Part shown: in pieces, positions 24,626 to 34,682 of the stretch | How positions within the stretch are numbered: the stretch's first letter is position 1 | Layout of the letters: every line of letters begins with the position of its first letter | Translations under genes and position numbers: made by a program | Assembly (NCBI GenBank): GCA_965248735.1 | Contig: OZ252146.1 | Span: forward strand, 2,480,001-2,544,000 | DNA from: Aldehydirespirator sp965248735 | Lineage (GTDB): Bacteria; Actinomycetota; Acidimicrobiia; Acidimicrobiales; Aldehydirespiratoraceae | DNA length: 64,000 nucleotides | Direction of reading: 5' to 3' | The notes under the pieces: model-generated | The model's input: only the letters and a program-made list of their open reading frames with translations | What the model was told of the DNA's origin: nothing | Databases searched by the model: none

Positions 24626-24658
24626 AAGCAGTCCCGCGACTTGGGGTGCCGCCATATG

Positions 24659-24924
24659 TCATGACCTAGGAAAGACTCTCACGGCGCCAGTCTCGGCACG
24701 AAAGCCATAGTGTTCGTCTTCTGCGATAGTCATGCAAGTCACATGAAGGGGTCGAGGCGATGGAAGTACTTCAATCAGATTCCGGGCACTCGTGCGTCAA
24801 CCGGAGCCTTGTACAATACTAGCAAGTCATAATCGTTCGCCGACTCCGCAATTTGCAATGCTGACCCAAACAGATGGACTGTGATTTCGTCTTCAAATAT
24901 TGCTACGTTAAGTGCGGCACACAT
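24659..24924 (-). pseudogene. Small MNT-type nucleotidyltransferase, frameshifted
   Basis: From ATG 24924 the reverse frame reads MCAALNVAIFEDEITVHLFG and SALQIAESANDYDLLVLY, a nucleotidyltransferase GS...DxD core, but stops at TGA 24775. A second frame continues just past that point with LIEVLPSPRPLHVTCMTIAE and DEHYGF, ending at 24659. The two halves fit the small family whose members end in a 'P.H.T..T..E...F' segment. They are out of phase by one base, so a single-base deletion (or assembly error) has broken the gene. The start overlaps the preceding 69-residue gene by 17 bases. The region is AT-rich for this genome. Confidence 0.65.
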
Positions 24925-25117
24925 TGACGTCCTCCACTTGGATCTGTTCTTTGGATATGCAGGCAACGTATACCGTCGACAGGCCATCTATTCGCTCGAC
25001 GCGCAGTAGTTGTCCTCCGATTGGCTTGCAGGAGATAATCTCTTCCAATTCTCTTAGGATCTTGCCGACCCATTGGGGAGCCCATGTGTCCTCCCTGGTG
25101 TCCTCGCTCTGTGTCAT
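24908..25117 (-). CDS. Small protein coupled to HNH and nucleotidyltransferase genes
   Basis: The 69-residue product (MTQSEDTREDTWAPQWVGKI...) is soluble and of no known family. Its ATG overlaps the stop of the HNH frame as ATGA, and its end overlaps the nucleotidyltransferase start. The three thus form one tight operon: HNH, small protein, MNT. That coupling is the best evidence that it is real. Both neighbours carry disabling mutations, so the whole cassette may be decaying. Confidence 0.5.
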   Translation of the reverse strand: MTQSEDTREDTWAPQWVGKILRELEEIISCKPIGGQLLRVERIDGLSTVYVACISKEQIQVEDVNVCRT

Positions 25118-25833
25118 TTGAGAATGTCCTCCATCTCTATCGGAAATTGGGTTGCGCCGAAGACTTCCTTTTTCTCAAGATGTCGAGCTTCGAATTCCTT
25201 GACATGTACCGCGAACTTCGCAAGAACGGCTTCTTCTTGCGTCTGAAGAAGGTCTCGATTCGACTCCAGAATTCGTAGTACACTGCGATTGTTTGGAATA
25301 ATTGTGGTGCGGACATGCCATAGCCAAGTCGATGCGATCTCGGTCTCAGGGTCTGACTGATGAGTACTATCTGGTCCGAAGGATTCCCACGCGACTCGAT
25401 TCTTGAGAAGGATTGGTGCCAGTGCGTTACGAGCTTCTGATCTGGTCCGGCATATGCACACTCCGAAGATCTCTGCTATCCGCTTCTTGTGGTTCAGCTT
25501 CCACTCATGCAAGTCCTGTTCAGGATAGTCTCGGTCAGCCTTGTCGACGATGCGATGACAGTTGGCGCAAAACAGCAACAGATTATAGTAGTCGCCCAGG
25601 TTTCTGCGAGCGATACTTCGGCCAGGGCGGGGTCAACCCGGCGAGGCACTAATGATATGAGCCACCTCTGCGATGCTCACCCAAGTAGACCTTTCTTCGC
25701 TGAAGACCGGGTTGGAGCAGTCTGGCTTCTGGCAGAATCCTCCAGAATCAGCGAACAGTCGCTCACGCGTCGCACGGTTCACTTTCGCGCGACCTACTGT
25801 GCACTTCACCGTTTGTGGGTTCCGCGTTCCCAT
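25114..25833 (-). pseudogene. HNH endonuclease gene with one in-frame TGA
   Basis: Two open pieces lie in the same reverse frame. The first (25833-25636) reads FADSGGFCQKPDC and VSIAEVAHIISASPG, the N-terminal metal-binding half of an HNH nuclease. The second (to 25114) reads YYNLLLFCANCHRIVDKADR, the His-Asn-His half with a CxxC-type pair, plus a helical C-terminus. Between them sits TGA at 25635-25633 exactly where the family has Gly-Gly-Pro-Arg (SPG-stop-PRPG). One base change GGA to TGA explains it. Full length would be 239 residues. The rest of the window uses TGA as a normal stop. Confidence 0.75.
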
Positions 25834-25949
25834 GCCGTCTCCATATGCGTGTCGTGTCCGACGCTCCGACTGTCAGAGCAGAGTTGAGGGGGACCCGGTT
25901 GTGAGTTAGCACGGCTGTAGGTAACGTGCAGCAGCCGACAGAGACGATA

Positions 25950-26540
25950 TCAGGCTTCTTGAGGGCGGTAGTCCCTCCGATCCCGGCAAGCATCGTAGGT
26001 TGCTTGGTCGATCGGCAGCCATGTAGTCCCTGGAACGCCCCTCAGGGAGGAGCTTCCTTGACGAACTGGAAACGCGGACTCGAAGACTAGGCGACGTCTC
26101 TGTTGCTTGGCGATCATCTTCGCAAGGCGTACAGCGGGGCCGAAGTCCCAGTCCTGGCTCACGATGATGGCGGCTTCGTATCGCCGTTCGTGAGTGGCTT
26201 GTACAAGATCGAGAGCCAGGCTGACATCCACGCCCTTCTCCTGGCGGCCCTGATTCACCCTGCCTCGATACACATGGATGCCGCGGCTGCTGAGGTACCG
26301 GAGCTTGTTCGACCAGAAACCGTGCCAGAACGCGTCTACGGACCTCTCGGGCACGCCGGTGTAGAACCGAATCTCGGCGAGGTTACGCCCGGATCTGGCG
26401 GCAACCAGGGCGTTCGCGAGCGCCTCGATGTCGTAGCTGGGCCAGGCATAGGGCGACTTGCGGTCGGGAGGGTCCGGTGCCCAAGCGTTGCGAGCAAGGT
26501 GAAAGAGGTTCTGGCCGTCGATTAGGACGATCGTTCGCAT
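25950..26540 (-). CDS. NYN-domain (LabA/DUF88-like) putative ribonuclease
   Basis: The 196-residue protein begins MRTIVLIDGQNLFHLAR, the first Asp and Asn of the PIN-like NYN domain. KGVDVSLALDLVQAT (about 100-114) and VSQDWDFGPAVRLAK (about 127-141) carry the other acidic residues. The full acidic set suggests an active metal-dependent RNase. NYN proteins of this type occur in RNA decay and in defence loci. It lies 116 bases upstream of the broken HNH cassette on the same strand. I chose ATG 26540; a longer frame adds 13 unlikely residues. Confidence 0.75.
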   Translation of the reverse strand: MRTIVLIDGQNLFHLARNAWAPDPPDRKSPYAWPSYDIEALANALVAARSGRNLAEIRFYTGVPERSVDAFWHGFWSNKLRYLSSRGIHVYRGRVNQGRQEKGVDVSLALDLVQATHERRYEAAIIVSQDWDFGPAVRLAKMIAKQQRRRLVFESAFPVRQGSSSLRGVPGTTWLPIDQATYDACRDRRDYRPQEA

Positions 26541-26787
26541 GAGAGAGAAACACCCGCCCGGGGACTGCGCCGAAGCCACAGCCCAGCGGGCGGGGAGTAG
26601 ATGGACCCAACGCTATCTTCCAAGCGTTCGTGAGTCAACCCCTTCAGCGATATCTTGCGCTGATTCTGGGCCGCTCGCGACGCGGCTGACGCCCGATCGT
26701 CCGTCGGCGGTGGAGATTCTGGCGCAGGCAGTGACTGCCTGCAAGTGTACAGGATATGACATGGATAGGCCTCCCAGAGACGGGTGC

Positions 26788-27693
26788 TCAGTAGTGCCAG
26801 GGGAAGGGTGACCAGTCGGGGGGGCGCTTGTGCAGGAAGGCGTCGCGGCCCTCGGCGGCCTCGTCGGTCATGTAGGCCAGCCGGGTGGCCTCGCCCGCGA
26901 ACACCTGCTGTCCGATCAGCCCATCGTCGGCCAGGTTGAGGGCGAATTTCACCATCCGCTGCGCGGTGGGGCTCTTGGCGTTGATCTCGCGCGCCCACTC
27001 CAGGGCCACAGCCTCCAGTTCGGCGTGGGGGACCACTGCGTTGACCATGCCCATCTCGAAGGCCTCCCGGGCGGAGTAGGTGCGGCCCAGGAAGAAGATC
27101 TCGCGGGCTCGCTTCTGGCCGATCAGCTTCGCCAGGTAGGCCGAGCCGAAGCCGCCGTCGAAGCTGGCCACATCGGTGTCGGTCTGCTTGAACAGGGCGT
27201 GCTCGTCACTGGCCAGGGTCAGGTCGGCCACCGCGTGCAGGCTGTGGCCACCGCCGACGGCCCAACCCGGCACCACCGCCACCACCACTTTGGGCATCAT
27301 GCGGACGAGGCGCTGCACCTCAAGGATGTGCAGCCGGCCCGAGCGCCCGGCATCGATGGTGTCGCCGGTCTCGCCGGTGGCGTACCGGTAGCCGTCGCGG
27401 CCCCGGATGCGCTGGTCCCCGCCCGAGCAGAAGGCCCAGCCGCCGTCGCGGGGTGACGGTCCGTTGCCGGTCACCAGCACGCAGCCCACGTCGCTGGTCA
27501 TCCGGGCGTGGTCCAGGCACTGGTACAGCTCGTCCACGGTGTGGGGCCGGAAGGCGTTGCGCACCTCGGGGCGGTCGAAGGCGACTCGCACCGTGCCCTG
27601 GTCAACCGCCCGGTGGTAGGTGACGTCGGTGAGGTCGTCGAAGCCGTCCACCGCCCGCCAGGCCCCAGGGTCGAAGAGCTCGGAGACCACCAC
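26788..27693 (-). CDS. menB: 1,4-dihydroxy-2-naphthoyl-CoA synthase
   Basis: The 301-residue crotonase-fold protein has FCSGGDQRIRGRDGY (about 88-102), the oxyanion segment VVPGWAVGGGHSLH and TDTDVASFDGGFGSAYLA with the MenB active Asp region. It ends DWSPFPWHY, a MenB-type tail. MenB closes the naphthoate ring in menaquinone synthesis. No other men gene is in the window. GTG 27693 is taken as the start; a 30-base gap separates it from the divergent PfkB gene. Confidence 0.93.
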   Translation of the reverse strand: MVVSELFDPGAWRAVDGFDDLTDVTYHRAVDQGTVRVAFDRPEVRNAFRPHTVDELYQCLDHARMTSDVGCVLVTGNGPSPRDGGWAFCSGGDQRIRGRDGYRYATGETGDTIDAGRSGRLHILEVQRLVRMMPKVVVAVVPGWAVGGGHSLHAVADLTLASDEHALFKQTDTDVASFDGGFGSAYLAKLIGQKRAREIFFLGRTYSAREAFEMGMVNAVVPHAELEAVALEWAREINAKSPTAQRMVKFALNLADDGLIGQQVFAGEATRLAYMTDEAAEGRDAFLHKRPPDWSPFPWHY

Positions 27694-27723
27694 CGCACAC
27701 TACAGTGACCGGCTTAGAGGGCG

Positions 27724-28590
27724 ATGCTGCTGACGATCGGAGACTTGGTCGAGGAGCTCACAGTCGAGCTCCCCGGGGGGATGCGTCGCGGCCACGCCGC
27801 GGAGGCTTCCACGCTAAGGGTCAGAGGCGGCTCGGCCGCCAACGTCGCCTCCATCACCTGCGAGAGGGGCGGGGCGGCCCGTTTCGTGGGCCAGGTGGGC
27901 GCCGACGCCATGGGCGACTCGCTGGTCGCCGACCTCCTCCGGCGGGGGGTGGACGCCAGGGTGAGCGCCCACGGGGTGACGGGGGCGACAATCAACCTGC
28001 TGCAAGCGGGGTATCGCACCACGCTGGTGGACCGGGGAGCAGCGACTCAGCTCATAGCCGCCGACGCTGACGTGCTGGACGGGGTGATTCAGCTGTTCGT
28101 GCCCGCCCGATCGCTGCTGGCCGATCCGCTCGCAACGGTGGTGGACGGCATCGTCGCCACGGCCCTGGACCGCCGCGTGCCCATAACCCTCACCGGGCTC
28201 GCCGCCGACGAGGTTGCCCACTTCGGCGCGGCCGCCTTCCTGGAGCTGGTCGCGGCCCTGAGGCCCGACGCGGTGATCTCCACCGCCCGGGACCACGCCC
28301 GCCTGGGCCTCGACCCCGGCCAGCCTGTGGAGGGCAGCGGGAGCACCATCGTGATGGCGCCCGAGCGCACCGCGGTTGTGACCGTCGACGGCGTCCACCA
28401 CCGCCAGCCGACCCCCCCGGTCACCGTGGTGGACCGCACCGGGGCGGAGGACGGGTTCGTGGCCGGCTACCTGATGTCGCGCCGGGCCGGGGCCACTCCG
28501 GTCGCGGCCGTCGACGCCGCCCACCGGGTGATGGCGCTGGTGATGGCCAGGGTGGGCCCCACCACCCGGGGCGAGCCCCTCGAGGCCTGA
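27724..28590 (+). CDS. PfkB-family carbohydrate kinase with altered anion-hole motif
   Basis: The 288-residue protein has the ribokinase-like fold marks: RVRGGSAANVA (about 31-41), VGQVGADAMGD (about 54-64) and a C-terminal DRTGAEDGFVAGYL. The last normally reads DTxGAGDxF; here the second Gly is Glu, although the catalytic Asp is kept. PfkB kinases phosphorylate sugars or nucleosides; the substrate is unknown. A hairpin shared with the converging pyrophosphatase gene follows at once. Confidence 0.85.
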   Translation: MLLTIGDLVEELTVELPGGMRRGHAAEASTLRVRGGSAANVASITCERGGAARFVGQVGADAMGDSLVADLLRRGVDARVSAHGVTGATINLLQAGYRTTLVDRGAATQLIAADADVLDGVIQLFVPARSLLADPLATVVDGIVATALDRRVPITLTGLAADEVAHFGAAAFLELVAALRPDAVISTARDHARLGLDPGQPVEGSGSTIVMAPERTAVVTVDGVHHRQPTPPVTVVDRTGAEDGFVAGYLMSRRAGATPVAAVDAAHRVMALVMARVGPTTRGEPLEA

Positions 28591-28628
28591 GACCCCGTCG
28601 TAGCTCTCGGAGGTGAACGCCGGGGTCT
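28590..28628. terminator. Bidirectional hairpin between PfkB gene and hppA
   Basis: AGACCCCG (28590-28597) and CGGGGTCT (28621-28628) form a perfect 8-bp stem in the 47-base gap between two converging genes. No T-tract is visible, as is usual in GC-rich actinobacteria. Confidence 0.5.
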
Positions 28629-28637
28629 GGCCCCCGG

Positions 28638-30764
<2,127 letters not shown>

Positions 30765-30818
30765 GAGTCTGCTCCCTCTTCTGGAGGCCGGGACGGCGCA
30801 CGAGCCTACTCTTGGGCG

Positions 30819-30983
30819 ATGTCGTCGGCGTCAGACGTAGAGGGTTGGGCGATGTCGTCGGCGTCGGATGTAGAGGGTTGGGCGGTGTCGTCGGCGTCAG
30901 ATGCAGAGGGTTGGGCGGTGTCGTCGGCGTCGGATGGCAAGGCGCGGGCGATGTCGTCGGCGTCGGAGGCCAAGGCTCGGCTC
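30819..30983 (+). repeat. 33-bp in-frame tandem repeat over the fthC start
   Basis: Five units begin at 30819, 30852, 30885, 30918 and 30951, each starting ATG or GTG followed by TCGTCGGCGTC. Each unit encodes an 11-residue repeat of the type MSSASDVEGWA. The last unit is the natural gene start, so the start codon and first residues have been duplicated upstream in frame. Confidence 0.95.
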
Positions 30984-31547
30984 CGGGCCGAAATGAGGTC
31001 CCGCCGGGCCGGATTGGATCCGGCCGACGTAGCGGCGGCGGGGGTTGAGGCGGCGCGGCGGCTGGAGTCCTTGCCGGTTGTCGCCGGGGCGCGCCGCGTG
31101 GCCGCCTACCGGGCGGTGAGGGGAGAGATCCCCCTCGACGCGTTGCTGGACGGCGAGCGGCGGGACATCTTCACGCTGCCCCGCGTGGTCGGCACCGACC
31201 TGGAGTTCGTGGCTTGCACCCCGGCCCTGTCGCTTGAGCCGGGCTCGTTCGGGATCCTCGAGCCCGTCGGCGGCGAGGTCGTCCCGCTGGCAGAGCACGA
31301 CGCGGTGCTGGTACCCCTGACTGCTTTCGACGGGCACTGTCACCGCCTCGGCCAGGGCGGAGGGTTCTATGATCGGGCGCTGGCGTCGCTGCCCTCGGGC
31401 ACCGGCGCAGACCGGCCTGCGGCCATCGGGATCGCCTACGCGTTCCAGCAGGTTGCCCAAGTCCCCCGAGACAGCTGGGACGTGCCACTGGACGCGGTCG
31501 TCACCGACGCCGATGTTGTCATTGCGGAGGGCGGACTGCTGGCCTGA
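30951..31547 (+). CDS. fthC: 5-formyltetrahydrofolate cyclo-ligase
   Basis: The product (198 residues from ATG 30951) has the cyclo-ligase motifs: RLRAEMRSRRAGLD at the start, AYRAVRGEIPLDALL, and RLGQGGGFYDRALA (about 122-135), the nucleotide-binding loop. It converts 5-formyl-THF to methenyl-THF with ATP. Four extra start codons lie in frame upstream inside a 33-bp repeat, and translation from 30819 would add 44 residues. I prefer 30951 because family sequence begins there and the total length then matches. Confidence 0.9.
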   Translation: MSSASEAKARLRAEMRSRRAGLDPADVAAAGVEAARRLESLPVVAGARRVAAYRAVRGEIPLDALLDGERRDIFTLPRVVGTDLEFVACTPALSLEPGSFGILEPVGGEVVPLAEHDAVLVPLTAFDGHCHRLGQGGGFYDRALASLPSGTGADRPAAIGIAYAFQQVAQVPRDSWDVPLDAVVTDADVVIAEGGLLA

Positions 31548-31737
31548 CCGCGCCCGGCGGCGGCCTGAGGCGCCAGAGGCTGAGCGGTTGGGAAGCAGTT
31601 CAGAAGGACTTCGCAAGGCGCTGAGCGAGGCCGTGACTGGAGCGGCCCGTGAGCGCAGCGAACAAGAGCGGGAATCACAATGTTTCACCGCGAAGCAGAA
31701 ACCTATGTTCGCGGCGTTTTGGCGCTAGAAATTAGCC

Positions 31738-33090
31738 GTGCATGTCATAGTTGTGGGGGCGGGCGAGGTTGGGTCCTACGTCGCCGCCCGCCTCAGCCGC
31801 GAGCGCCACAACGTCTCGGTGGTGGACATCGACGCCGGCCGCCTGCGCCAGATTGGCTCCGAGCTCGACGTGCTGACCGTGGAGGGCAGCGGCACCCATC
31901 CCAGCGTGCTCGCCGACGCTGGCCTCGACGGGTGCGAGCTGGTAGTGGCCGTCACCAGCAAGGACGAGGTGAACTTGGTGGCGTCGCTGGTGGCCAAACA
32001 GGGCGGTGTGCCCCGCACGATCGTGCGCATCGAGGCCGAGGAATTGCGGAGCAGGGCCTCGGCCGAGCTCAGGCAGACGTTCGGCGCCGACCTGGTGATC
32101 GATCCCGACCACCAGACCGCGGAGCGGATCCTGGACCTTCTCGACTACCCGGGGGCGTCGGAGATCGCGGTGATGGCCCAGGGGGAAGTCATTGTGATGG
32201 GCGCCCGCCTCGAGGCCGGCGCCCCCATCGTGGGCCGGCGCCTGTCGGAGCTCGCGGCCGAGTACGAGCCCGACTGGGAGTTCATGGTCGGGTCGATCTC
32301 GCGCGGCGAGAACACCTACATCCCCCGCGCCGACTACATGCTGCTGGAGGACGACCTGGTCCGCGTGGTGTGCAAGCGGCGGGCCCGGCAGCGGGTGGCC
32401 AGGCTCCTGGGTCTGGGCACCGGCACGGCTCGCCATGTTCTGCTGCTGGGCGGTGGCCGCACCGCGGAGATCCTCGCGGCCCGCCTGGTGTCGAGGGGCG
32501 TGGAGGTGGTGGTAGTCGAGCGCGACCCGGCCCGGGCCCTGGAGCTGGCCGAAGATCTCGCCGACGTTCAGGTCTTCGAGGGCGACATCACCGACGCCGA
32601 CCTCCTCGAGGAGGCCGACATCGGCCGATTCGACGCGGTGGCCGCTCTGACCGGCGAGGACGAGGCGAACATCTTGGCCTGCCTGTACGCCAAGTCGGTC
32701 GGCGCGTCGGAGACGATCGCGGTGGTGCACAAGCTGGCCCTGCTGTCGCTGCTGGACTCTGCCGGTGTGGACGTGGCGCTGTCGCCCCGCACAGCCACTG
32801 CCGACGGGGTCATGCGCTTCGTGCGGGGCGACGTGGCCGCGGTGGCGACCTTCCTGCAGTCCGATGCCGAAGTGCTGGAGCTCGAAGTGGCGCCGGACAG
32901 CCCCGCCGACGGCACCCTGGTGAGGGACCTGAGGCTGTCCAAGGGCGTGCTCGTCGGTGCCATCGTGCGCGACGGCAAGCCCCATATCGCCCGCGGTCGG
33001 AGCCGGCTGCGGGGACGCGACCACTTGGTCGTCTTCGCCACTCCGGACTCAGTGCGGGAGGTCCACCAGCTGGTGACGTGCGACGTCTAG
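31738..33090 (+). CDS. trkA: Trk potassium uptake regulatory subunit TrkA
   Basis: The 450-residue protein has two RCK modules. The first starts MHVIVVGAGEVGSYVAARLS with an NAD-binding glycine loop; the second begins near 235 with HVLLLGGGRTAEILAARL. Each is followed by an RCK_C domain. TrkA binds NAD(H)/ATP on the cytoplasmic face and gates TrkH. GTG 31738 is the start. Three trkH genes follow on the same strand, the last two overlapping by 8 bases. Confidence 0.95.
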   Translation: MHVIVVGAGEVGSYVAARLSRERHNVSVVDIDAGRLRQIGSELDVLTVEGSGTHPSVLADAGLDGCELVVAVTSKDEVNLVASLVAKQGGVPRTIVRIEAEELRSRASAELRQTFGADLVIDPDHQTAERILDLLDYPGASEIAVMAQGEVIVMGARLEAGAPIVGRRLSELAAEYEPDWEFMVGSISRGENTYIPRADYMLLEDDLVRVVCKRRARQRVARLLGLGTGTARHVLLLGGGRTAEILAARLVSRGVEVVVVERDPARALELAEDLADVQVFEGDITDADLLEEADIGRFDAVAALTGEDEANILACLYAKSVGASETIAVVHKLALLSLLDSAGVDVALSPRTATADGVMRFVRGDVAAVATFLQSDAEVLELEVAPDSPADGTLVRDLRLSKGVLVGAIVRDGKPHIARGRSRLRGRDHLVVFATPDSVREVHQLVTCDV

Positions 33091-33242
33091 GCGGCGCGAG
33101 GGGTCGACCGGCTGTCGGCAGGCGACGTCCGGGCAGTCCGAATCGTGCTCGTCCGCTGCTCGCTGGCGGGAAGGAGCAGGCACCGGTCCGGGTCGTTTCC
33201 TGGGCGCTCGCCTCGGTTGTCGATGCGGGACTCGTCCTCGGC

Positions 33243-34682
33243 GTGGCGACCATGCTGTGCGGCCTCGCCGGCATCGGCGACGACAACGTCGATGCGGTCG
33301 CCTTCTCTTGCGTGGGGGCGGTCTGCGCGGCCCTTGCAGCCATCGCTCGACGGCGGGTCGTGCCCCCTGAGCGGGCCACCGCCGGCCGCGTGTTCGCCGG
33401 CATCGGGCTCCTATGGACGGTTCTGGTGCTGTTCGGCGCGGCCGTCTATGCGGGCACCGGGTCGCTGGGCCGCTTCGACGACGCTCTCGTGGAGTCCGCC
33501 GCCGGCTTCACCACCACCGCGGTCACCCTCCTCGACGCCGCCGAGGTGTCGCGCACCGTGCTGCTGTTCAGGGCCGCTACCAGTTGGGTTGGCGGTCTGA
33601 TCGCAATACTGATCGCGGTCGTGACCCTGCCCACGGTACTGCGCTCCACCGCGCTCATCGGCTACACCACCGGACGGCGGGGGATGGATCTCGTGCCCAC
33701 CGCCTCCGTCGGGATCCGCCGGGTGTTGGCGCTGTACTCGGGCTTCACCGCGGCCTGCGTGGTCGCCTACCTGCTCACCGGCCTCGGGCCGACCGAGGCT
33801 GTCGTCGTCGGGCTGGGCACGGCCTCCACCGGCGGGTTCACCGGACGGGCCGATTCCCTGGCCGGCTATGGTGCCGCCACCCAGGCCGTCGCGGCGGCCG
33901 GGATGCTTCTGGCCGGCGCGGGAATCTTCGTGATCTGGTGGATCGCCCGGGGCAGGCTCCGGCCCCTGTGGCGCTCCCAGGAGCTCAGGACCTTCGTGCT
34001 GCTGCTCGCGGTGGCGACTGCCGCCATGGCCGTGCACCGCGGCATCGGGTGGGGCGAGGCCGGCTTCATGGCGGTGTCGATGATGAGCACCACAGGATTC
34101 GCGGTCGCCGACTGGACCGGATGGGGGGCGTCGGCCACGGTGGTGATGCTCGTCGCAGCCGGCATCGGCACCATGATGGGCTCGCCGGGAGGCGGAATGA
34201 AGGTCATGCGGGCCCGTCTGCTGATGGGTTCCGCCGGGGGAGAACTTCGCCGGCAGCTCGACCCCTACGCGCTAGTCCTGGTCAGGCGCGACGGCGAGAC
34301 CCTGTCGCGCCGCACCCTCGACCGCCTCGGCGGGCATCAGATCGCCTATGTGGCGCTAGTCGGGGTCGGGGCTCTGCTGCTGGGCATCTCGGGCGTGTCG
34401 CTGCTGGGCAGCGTGTGGGCCTCGGTGAGCGCGGTCAGCACGGTCGGACCTGCGGTGGGTGAGATTGGTGCCTTCGGCCGCCTCGGGGATCTGGACTGGC
34501 CGGGCCGGCTCGCGCTGGTACCGCTGATGATGGGCGGCCGGATGTCGATCCCGACGCTGATGGCAGGCGTTGGACTCGTTCTGCGTTGGTACAGGGTGGC
34601 CATTCGGCAATCCCGCTTCCTGGCGCTCCTGGCCGAGCGCCGCCGCCAGTCTCGCTCGGAGTCCGGGAACGGCGATGCCTAG
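33243..34682 (+). CDS. trkH: TrkH-type potassium channel subunit, first copy, start unclear
   Basis: The protein shows four pore loops of the TrkH/KtrB type: AAGFTTTAV, ASTGGFTGRAD, MSTTGFAVAD and VSTVGPAVGE, each with the filter glycine. It conducts K+ with TrkA as gate. The first in-frame normal start is GTG 33243, yet membrane-helix sequence (VVSWALASVVDAGLVLGVA) reaches 50 bases further upstream. There, AAGGAG at 33171 is followed by no ATG, GTG or TTG in frame. The true start may be a rare codon (CTG 33156) or a mutation. It is clearly diverged from the next two copies, with no YGGMG motif. Confidence 0.8.
   Translation: MATMLCGLAGIGDDNVDAVAFSCVGAVCAALAAIARRRVVPPERATAGRVFAGIGLLWTVLVLFGAAVYAGTGSLGRFDDALVESAAGFTTTAVTLLDAAEVSRTVLLFRAATSWVGGLIAILIAVVTLPTVLRSTALIGYTTGRRGMDLVPTASVGIRRVLALYSGFTAACVVAYLLTGLGPTEAVVVGLGTASTGGFTGRADSLAGYGAATQAVAAAGMLLAGAGIFVIWWIARGRLRPLWRSQELRTFVLLLAVATAAMAVHRGIGWGEAGFMAVSMMSTTGFAVADWTGWGASATVVMLVAAGIGTMMGSPGGGMKVMRARLLMGSAGGELRRQLDPYALVLVRRDGETLSRRTLDRLGGHQIAYVALVGVGALLLGISGVSLLGSVWASVSAVSTVGPAVGEIGAFGRLGDLDWPGRLALVPLMMGGRMSIPTLMAGVGLVLRWYRVAIRQSRFLALLAERRRQSRSESGNGDA

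Noticed and set aside
25633..25635. TGA read as glycine (recoding) in the HNH gene
   Set aside because: TGA is used as an ordinary stop throughout the window, including core genes such as clpP and rnd; a point mutation is simpler.
31680..33180. Open frame continuing upstream of trkH across all of trkA
   Set aside because: It is the shadow frame of trkA; TrkH family sequence starts only near 33190.
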